This document shows positions 59,016 through 64,000 of a stretch of DNA of 64,000 nucleotides, piece by piece. The notes under the pieces were generated by a model, which saw nothing but the letters and a program-made list of their open reading frames with translations, made no database searches and was not told the origin of the DNA. The position numbers were made by a program, and so were the translations under genes. The stretch is taken from positions 25,262,852-25,326,851 of the forward strand of contig NC_056040.1 of the NCBI RefSeq assembly GCF_004379255.2. Reading direction: 5' to 3'. Positions within the stretch are counted from its first letter, which is position 1, and the number at the start of each line of letters is the position of its first letter. The DNA is from Salvia splendens (lineage: Eukaryota; Streptophyta; Magnoliopsida; Lamiales; Lamiaceae).

Positions 59016-61146
59016 ATGTTGTGTGATGAAAGTGAAGCAGTTGGAGATACCATCGAAAATAATGCAACTGAAGATACTCCATCTGAGGATCCTCGAGACA
59101 AAGGAGAGGCAAAAAAGAGGAAAACTATGGAGAAAAGATCAGAGGTTTGGGATCATTTTACTCCGTTCTTAGATAACAATAAGAAACAGAGAGCTAAGTG
59201 TGTGCATTGTGCGAAAACATTATGTGGAGAATCTAAGAATGGCACTTCTTCACTTAAAGCACATTTGAGTAAATGCAATAAAATTTCAACTACAGGTCCT
59301 AGGCAAACACGGTTGGTGTTACAATCTTGTCAAAGCTCATCACTTAGTAGTTGGAATTTTGAGCAAGAAGAGGTTAGGAAAGCTTTAGATTATATGATCA
59401 TTGTGGATGAGTTGCCTTTTAAGTTTGTTGAATGGGAGGGTTTTAAATACTTTTGTTTGAAGTCATGTCCTCAGTTTAAGATTCCATCTAGATGGTCAGT
59501 TTCACGTGATTGTTTTAAGTTCTATGAAGATGAAAAGAAATTGCTCATGACATTGCTTAAATCGGCCAACCAAAGAGTGTGTCTTACCACAGATACATGG
59601 ACTTCTTGTCAAAAGGTGAACTACATGTGTTTGACTGCTCACTATATTGATAATGATTGGAAATTGAAAAAAAAATTATTTTTTTTTTCCAATTTCTAGT
59701 CATAAAGGTATAGATATTGGTTTGGAAATTGAGAAGTGCTTGCATGATTGGGGAATCAATATGATGTTTACGATTACTGTTGATAATGCTTCTTCGAATA
59801 ATACTGCATTGGTTTATTTGAAAAGAACTATTAGGCAATGGGGGGAAAGTGTAGGAAATTGTGACTATATGCATATGAGGTGCATTGCTCATATATTCAA
59901 TTTAGTGGTGCAAAAAGGCTTGAAAGAGATTGGACCTTCGGTGAAGAAAATCAAAAATGCAGTTCGGTTTATTAGGCACTCATCTACAAGGCTGGGCAAA
60001 TTTAAGGAGTGTTGTGAACTAGAAAAAATATCTAGTAAGAGCATGTTGTGCTTAGATGTTGCAACTCGATGGAACTCGACATTCTTCATGTTGGAAGCTG
60101 CGACAACTTTTGAGAAAGCTTTCTATAGGTTTGAGTTGATAGACTTATCATATAAAAAGGATCTTGAAGTAAGGCATAAGGATCTTGAAGTTGATGATGA
60201 TGATGAGGATGAGGATGCGGATGAAGATAAAGTTCACGGGGTGCCAAAAGAGGAAGATTGGAGGAAAGCAAAATTAATGTTGAATTTCTTGAGGATTTTT
60301 TATGAGGCAACTAATAGGATTTCTAGATCTTTATGTGTTACCTCTAATTTATTTCTTCATGAGATTTACAAAGTGCATGCATTGTTGAAGGCTTTCATAG
60401 AGGGTGATGATTTTGAATTGAGTATCATGGCAAAGAAAATGAAAGAAAAATTTGACAAGTATTGGGGGAATCCTAGGAAGATGAATAAGCTCATTTTCAT
60501 GGCTGTTGTTGTTGATCCTCGATACAAGTTGAAGTTGGTGAAACTTGTGTTGGCACATATGTACGATGAGGAGTTGGCTAACTCATTTGGAAATGAAGGT
60601 GAGGCTGAATTAGTTAACATGTGTGGTGATTACAAACAGTCAATTGTCCAACAAAATGTAGGACATGCAGAATTGAAATTGAATGCTACACCTGATGATA
60701 ATGATGTATTGAAGAATGCTATGAAAATGGTGAGTTCCTTGTGCGAGACTTTTCACCAAAGGCATGATGAAGTCAATGATGTACATAAATATCTTATGGA
60801 GGATATTGAGAGTGGTGGGTCAAAATTTGACCTTTTGGATTGGTGGAAAAGTAATGAATATAAATATCCTGTACTCTCCCAATTTGCCCGTGATATTCTA
60901 GCAGTTCCTATCTCCACTGTAGCATCTGAGTCCGCTTTTAGCACCGGTGGCCGAGTTCTTGATCCATTTAGGAGCTCTTTAAGTTCTAAAGTTGTCGAGT
61001 ATCTTGTTTGTGGTCAAAATTGGCTTCGCAAATCTTCCAAATTTAGTGTTGAAGAAATTCTTGAAGATGTCCAAAAGATAGAAGAATGTAGTTTTATACA
61101 TTTAAGTTTTTTGTTTTTGATTATTTCATTTATAGTACTTATATAA
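59016..61146 (+). pseudogene. hAT transposase, full length except for one homopolymer frameshift
   Basis: Part one (59016-59699) has a BED zinc finger (VWDHFTPFL, CVHCAKTL, HLSKC), the VDELPFKFVEWEGFKYF block and LTTDTWTS. The frame is lost in adjoining runs of A and T at about 59665-59695; a one-base difference there would restore reading. Part two has no internal stop, starts upstream of EIEKCLHDWGI, and carries the catalytic Asp region TVDNASSNN, RCIAHIFNLVVQKGL, TRWNSTFFML, an Asp/Glu-rich insert (about 60195-60235), VVDPRYKLKLV, and the complete dimerisation domain with the catalytic Glu in STVASESAFSTGGRVLDPFR. The final 15 or so residues probably read into an intron. It is of the DAYSLEEPER/RICESLEEPER type. 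Confidence 0.9.
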
Positions 61147-61459
61147 CTCTTTTTTGTGTAGGTATTACATTGATGTCTACTCAAGATTCAACAAATTAAT
61201 CAATCTCCATTATTTGTTGAAACTTGCTTGCACTTGGACAATATTGACAACTTGTCATGGAACTTCATTTTGGATTTATTTTGATGTAATGTGTTGAAAC
61301 TATTGAAGACATTTTGGTTGATGTTTTTTATTGTGGAATGTTGATTGCATATTTGTATTTGTTGGTTGATGCCTTTGATGGATTAGGGATATTATCATTT
61401 TTATCTTGTTATGTTTTGTAGGTTGAAAATTTCTAAGTTTCTGGACATTTTTTTCTCTC

Positions 61460-61686
61460 TCTAGATTTTCGGTTTTTTTAATTCGGGTTTTCGGTTTAAG
61501 GTTTTTCGGTTTTTTATATAATTTTGGTTTTTCAGTTTAATTCGGGTTTTTAAGTTCGGTTTTCAGTTTTTCGGTTTTCGGTTCGGTTTTAGTTTTATGC
61601 GAAATTCGCTTTTTCAAGTTCGGTTCGGTTTGGGCGAAAAACCGAACTGCCCAAACCGAACTGAAACCCGAATGCACACCCCTAGT
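61460..61686. repeat. Subterminal TTCGGTTT repeats of the hAT element
   Basis: About twelve ttcggttt or tttcggtt copies, ending with an inverted pair around gggcgaaaaaccgaactgcc. Likely transposase-binding sites. Confidence 0.8.
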
Positions 61687-61690
61687 TTTG

Positions 61691-61976
61691 CCGATTATGA
61701 TTTCGTATGTAATATGTATCGCTCATGTTCAATTTACATGTTTCTACAAAACACCCAACAAAACTAAAAAAATGTTCTGAGTATAAAAAAATTACAAACT
61801 AAAGTTTAAATACAAATGTTATATTACTTATATCATATTCTATTGTCTCAGCCTAAGTGACACATTATTTTTTTCGGACTGTATTTTCAAAAATCTACTA
61901 CCCAAATATTCATATTTTAAGGGATCTCATGTATAATTAGTCACCATATTTTTTAAAATAATTTTAGTAGTTATCA
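61691..61976. other. AT-rich intergenic DNA
   Basis: No gene or element seen. Confidence 0.4.
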
Positions 61977-62702
61977 TACTTTAAAAAAGATTATTTGCCT
62001 GTAAATACTTGAACTTTCAATATTTTCTGCTTTTTTCCCCGAACTTTTATTTTTGAATGTAAATAAATGAACTTTGAATTTTTTTCCCCTAACAAAACAT
62101 TTTAGCAAAATTAAAGCTGATGTGGAGTACACTTAGGATATTACCATTTACGAGGCAAAATGTGGCAGATCAATATAACATGCTTAACTTTCGACATTTT
62201 CTGATTCTTCCCCTAATATTTTCCTTTTTCTAATTAATTGTATGAACAATGAGATTTTCTAAAAAAATTTCTTAATAAACAATTTCAATCAAAATAGTAC
62301 TAATAATTTTAACCTTTTTCAATTGTAAATTTTAGTTGTTCAATAATTTTTTTAATTATATTTAACTGTGTAATGCCTTGATAAATTTAAGATAGGTTGT
62401 GAATTAAGATATTTGTATTCAAATCGCATTTGATTAGAATGATGATTGTTTTTATTTTTCTATACTAATGCTTTCTTTTCATGATTTAAATGATAATGTA
62501 AAAATTTACATTTAATTATATTTTATTTTAATTATATAATACTCACATCAGGCATACACGTCAGTTTCAATTTTAAAAAAAAAATTGAGAAAAATAAGAA
62601 AAACTGAAGGTTCATGTATTTTAAATTCAAAAATAAAAATTCGAGGGGAAAAGCAGAAAATATTGAAAGTTCATGTATTCACAGGTAAATAACTCTTTAA
62701 AA
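61977..62702. mobile_element. Inverted-repeat element of unknown family
   Basis: About 90 bp at the left (tatttgcctgtaaatac, tttcaatattttctgctttt, ccccgaacttttattttt) are matched inverted at 62608-62702. A partial third copy of the motif is at about 62185-62225. The interior is AT-rich and non-coding. No target duplication assigned. Confidence 0.7.
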
Positions 62703-63073
62703 AATAGTAAGTTATTTATCCTTCTAAAATTTCTCAAATATCTATATTTTCGTCCCTGATTAATATGTCAACATATTATATTACAAATATCAATATAATG
62801 ACATAAATATATCGGTATATTTATACTCTTTCTAATGTTCTGAAAATATCAAACACTCAAGCTACAAAACGGCAAGCTACAAAAAGATACGTGAAAAGAC
62901 GAGAACACCAAGTAGTTCTAATGTGTTTATACATAATGAAACACTGTTCTTATTCAATTACACGTTGTATTAATTACGTAGGGTAGTTATCAAATCTAAT
63001 ACTACTATATATCTCAATTTTTCCATACGTGTAAATTGAACACTATCTATCTGATGGATCCGCGAATTTCTGA
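62703..63073. other. AT-rich intergenic DNA
   Basis: No gene or clear element seen. Confidence 0.4.
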
Positions 63074-63507
63074 TGTTAGTAAATGCTGGTAGAGAATGAA
63101 AACTACAACACACAGAATTTACGTGGTTCGATTTACTGAAGTAAATCTACGTCCACGGGAAGAGGGGAGGGCAAGATTGTATTGCTTGATCTGGGGTTAC
63201 AGCTTACAACACAGACTTGCTATATGATTTTATCTCTAGAGAGCTTAACCTTCTTCTATCTGATCTAAGTTCTATTTATACCTTGAACTGAGATCGTGGC
63301 TTGCATCACCACTAAGTCGTGGATGTCGTGTAGGTCATGGCCTAAGATCGTGGATGTAGTGTAGGTCATGGCCTAAGATCGTGGCCTGAGTTGACACCAC
63401 GTGGTAGTGGGTGTGTTGGAAGTTGTGGAAATCCAGTATGGGTCCAATAACTCCTTGTTCGGTCGAATGCTGAGACCGAACTGCTTTGGTTGCCGATCTG
63501 AGAGTAG

Positions 63508-63651
63508 AGCTTGATGCCGACCTGAGAGCAGAGCTTGATTGGTTGGCTTTTACCGAGCAGTAGGCTGAGGCCGAACTCTAGCTTGATGCCGACCTGAGAG
63601 CAGAGCTTGATTGGTTGGCTTTTACCGAGCTGTAGGCTGAGGCCGAACTCC
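63508..63651. repeat. Two 72-bp tandem units
   Basis: Each unit contains agcttgatgccgacctgaga, ggttggcttttaccgagc and taggctgaggccgaactc; the copies differ at one or two bases. Confidence 0.9.
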
Positions 63652-63717
63652 TTGGTAATGCCGAACTCATACTCTTCCTTTGGGCTTGTTTAGTACGCAC
63701 CCCATCACTACCCCCCC

Positions 63718-63765
63718 CCGAAGGGCGAAGTGAATCACTTCGGCGAAGTGAGTCACTTCGGCATT
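63718..63765. repeat. Twin CGAAGTG(A)NTCACTTCG palindromes
   Basis: cgaagtgaatcacttcg and cgaagtgagtcacttcg stand head to tail after a C run. Each is a near-perfect inverted repeat. Confidence 0.85.
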
Positions 63766-64000
63766 CTGGATAAAGGCAAGGGGGAGGCTGATGTCAGGGG
63801 ACGTGCCTTGCATGTGACTGCATTAAATGCGACAGTAAAATCCGGCCGTTGAATCCTGAAAAGGTGGGATTCGAAACGGTGCGACGATTTTGAAATCTTC
63901 GCCGAATCTGATAAATACCTCCTTTCTTCATCATTGAAGCACTTTTGCGACTGCTTCTTCTGCACTCTCTCTTTTTTTTTTTTTGCGAAAATTCTCTCTC

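Larger units (their letters stand above)
58140..61690 (+). mobile_element. hAT element with near-complete transposase; left end not found
   Basis: The right end at about 61685 reads tgcacacccctag, the inverse of a CTAGGGGTGTGCA hAT terminus. It is preceded by 200 bp dense in ttcggttt words. I found no matching ctaggggtg left of the gene, so the left end may be lost at the junction with the PIF element ending at 58126. A probable leader intron ends directly before the start codon at 59016. Microsatellites (tgtgtgtttg, tttgctttgc) lie at 58265-58335. Confidence 0.75.
63074..64000. mobile_element. Probable LTR, running off the right edge
   Basis: From tgttagtaaatgctgg the base composition and word content change to those of a retrotransposon LTR: a ttacgtggttcgattta block, GC-rich tandem repeats (63508-63651), palindromes, then a likely TATA region (gataaata, about 63909) followed by a ctctctctttttt tract. 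No right end, primer site or duplication is in the window, so this is an inference. The 70-codon minus-strand frame at 63753-63965 has no recognisable features. Confidence 0.4.

Noticed and set aside
1..64000. A novel multi-gene defence or metabolic system
   Set aside because: The three host genes are unrelated and far apart, and every other coding stretch that I can name belongs to a transposable element.

Overview
The window is nuclear DNA from a flowering plant, almost certainly a eudicot. The evidence is intron-rich genes with plant-type products, Ty1/copia and Ty3/gypsy elements primed by initiator tRNA-Met, Stowaway-like MITEs with the plant ctccctccgtcc terminus, and PIF/Harbinger, Mutator-like and hAT elements. 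General sequence style suggests an asterid of the Lamiales, but that is an impression and not a result. Three host genes are supported: a complete 16-exon folylpolyglutamate synthase on the minus strand (23782-27990), a single-exon PICBP-like calmodulin-binding protein on the minus strand (42111-45107), and a small 81-residue protein gene on the minus strand (36647-36892). Nearly everything else is transposable-element sequence, much of it nested.

Layout. 1-646: partial repeats and plain AT-rich DNA. 647-10013: a stack of insertions. A Stowaway-like MITE was split by a second MITE and a Mutator-like MITE (9-bp target duplication). The Mutator-like element was split by a Tekay/Del-type gypsy element (5-bp duplication), and that element holds two further MITEs and a 5'-truncated copia element. 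11196-20957: a short non-autonomous LTR element on the minus strand (duplication tttga), split by a young CRM-clade (centromeric-type) gypsy element at 12213-19580 (duplication tcgct) whose polyprotein has one visible frameshift. 20982-22340: MITEs. 22440-23300: an unrecognised coding-like relic. 23782-28560: the folylpolyglutamate synthase gene. 28695-34062: a PIF/Harbinger element with a dead transposase, split by a hAT element at 30434-33928 with a dead transposase. 35297-35956: a hAT-type MITE built almost wholly of TATCGATA-like words, with a perfect 8-bp target duplication. 38375-39345: a foldback element made of an inverted minisatellite.

45785-47550: a MITE and a large foldback element. 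47550-58126: a second PIF/Harbinger element carrying only the Myb/SANT (NAM-associated) accessory ORF, split by an 8.8-kb copia element. That copia element has LTRs about 97% alike, yet its pol region is decayed beyond coding. 58140-61690: a hAT element whose transposase is full length apart from one homopolymer frameshift. 61977-62702: another inverted-repeat element. 63074-64000: what looks like an LTR running off the right edge.

The host genes have no evident functional link. Folylpolyglutamate synthase makes polyglutamated folates. The PICBP-like protein probably reads calcium/calmodulin signals. I found no rRNA, tRNA, CRISPR, organellar insertion or novel multi-gene system. The most useful biology is in the insertion order, the split of the two PIF/Harbinger genes over two elements, the apparent trans-mobilisation of a dead copia element, the palindrome array in the CRM LTR, and the two unusual repeat-built elements at 35297-35956 and 38375-39345.
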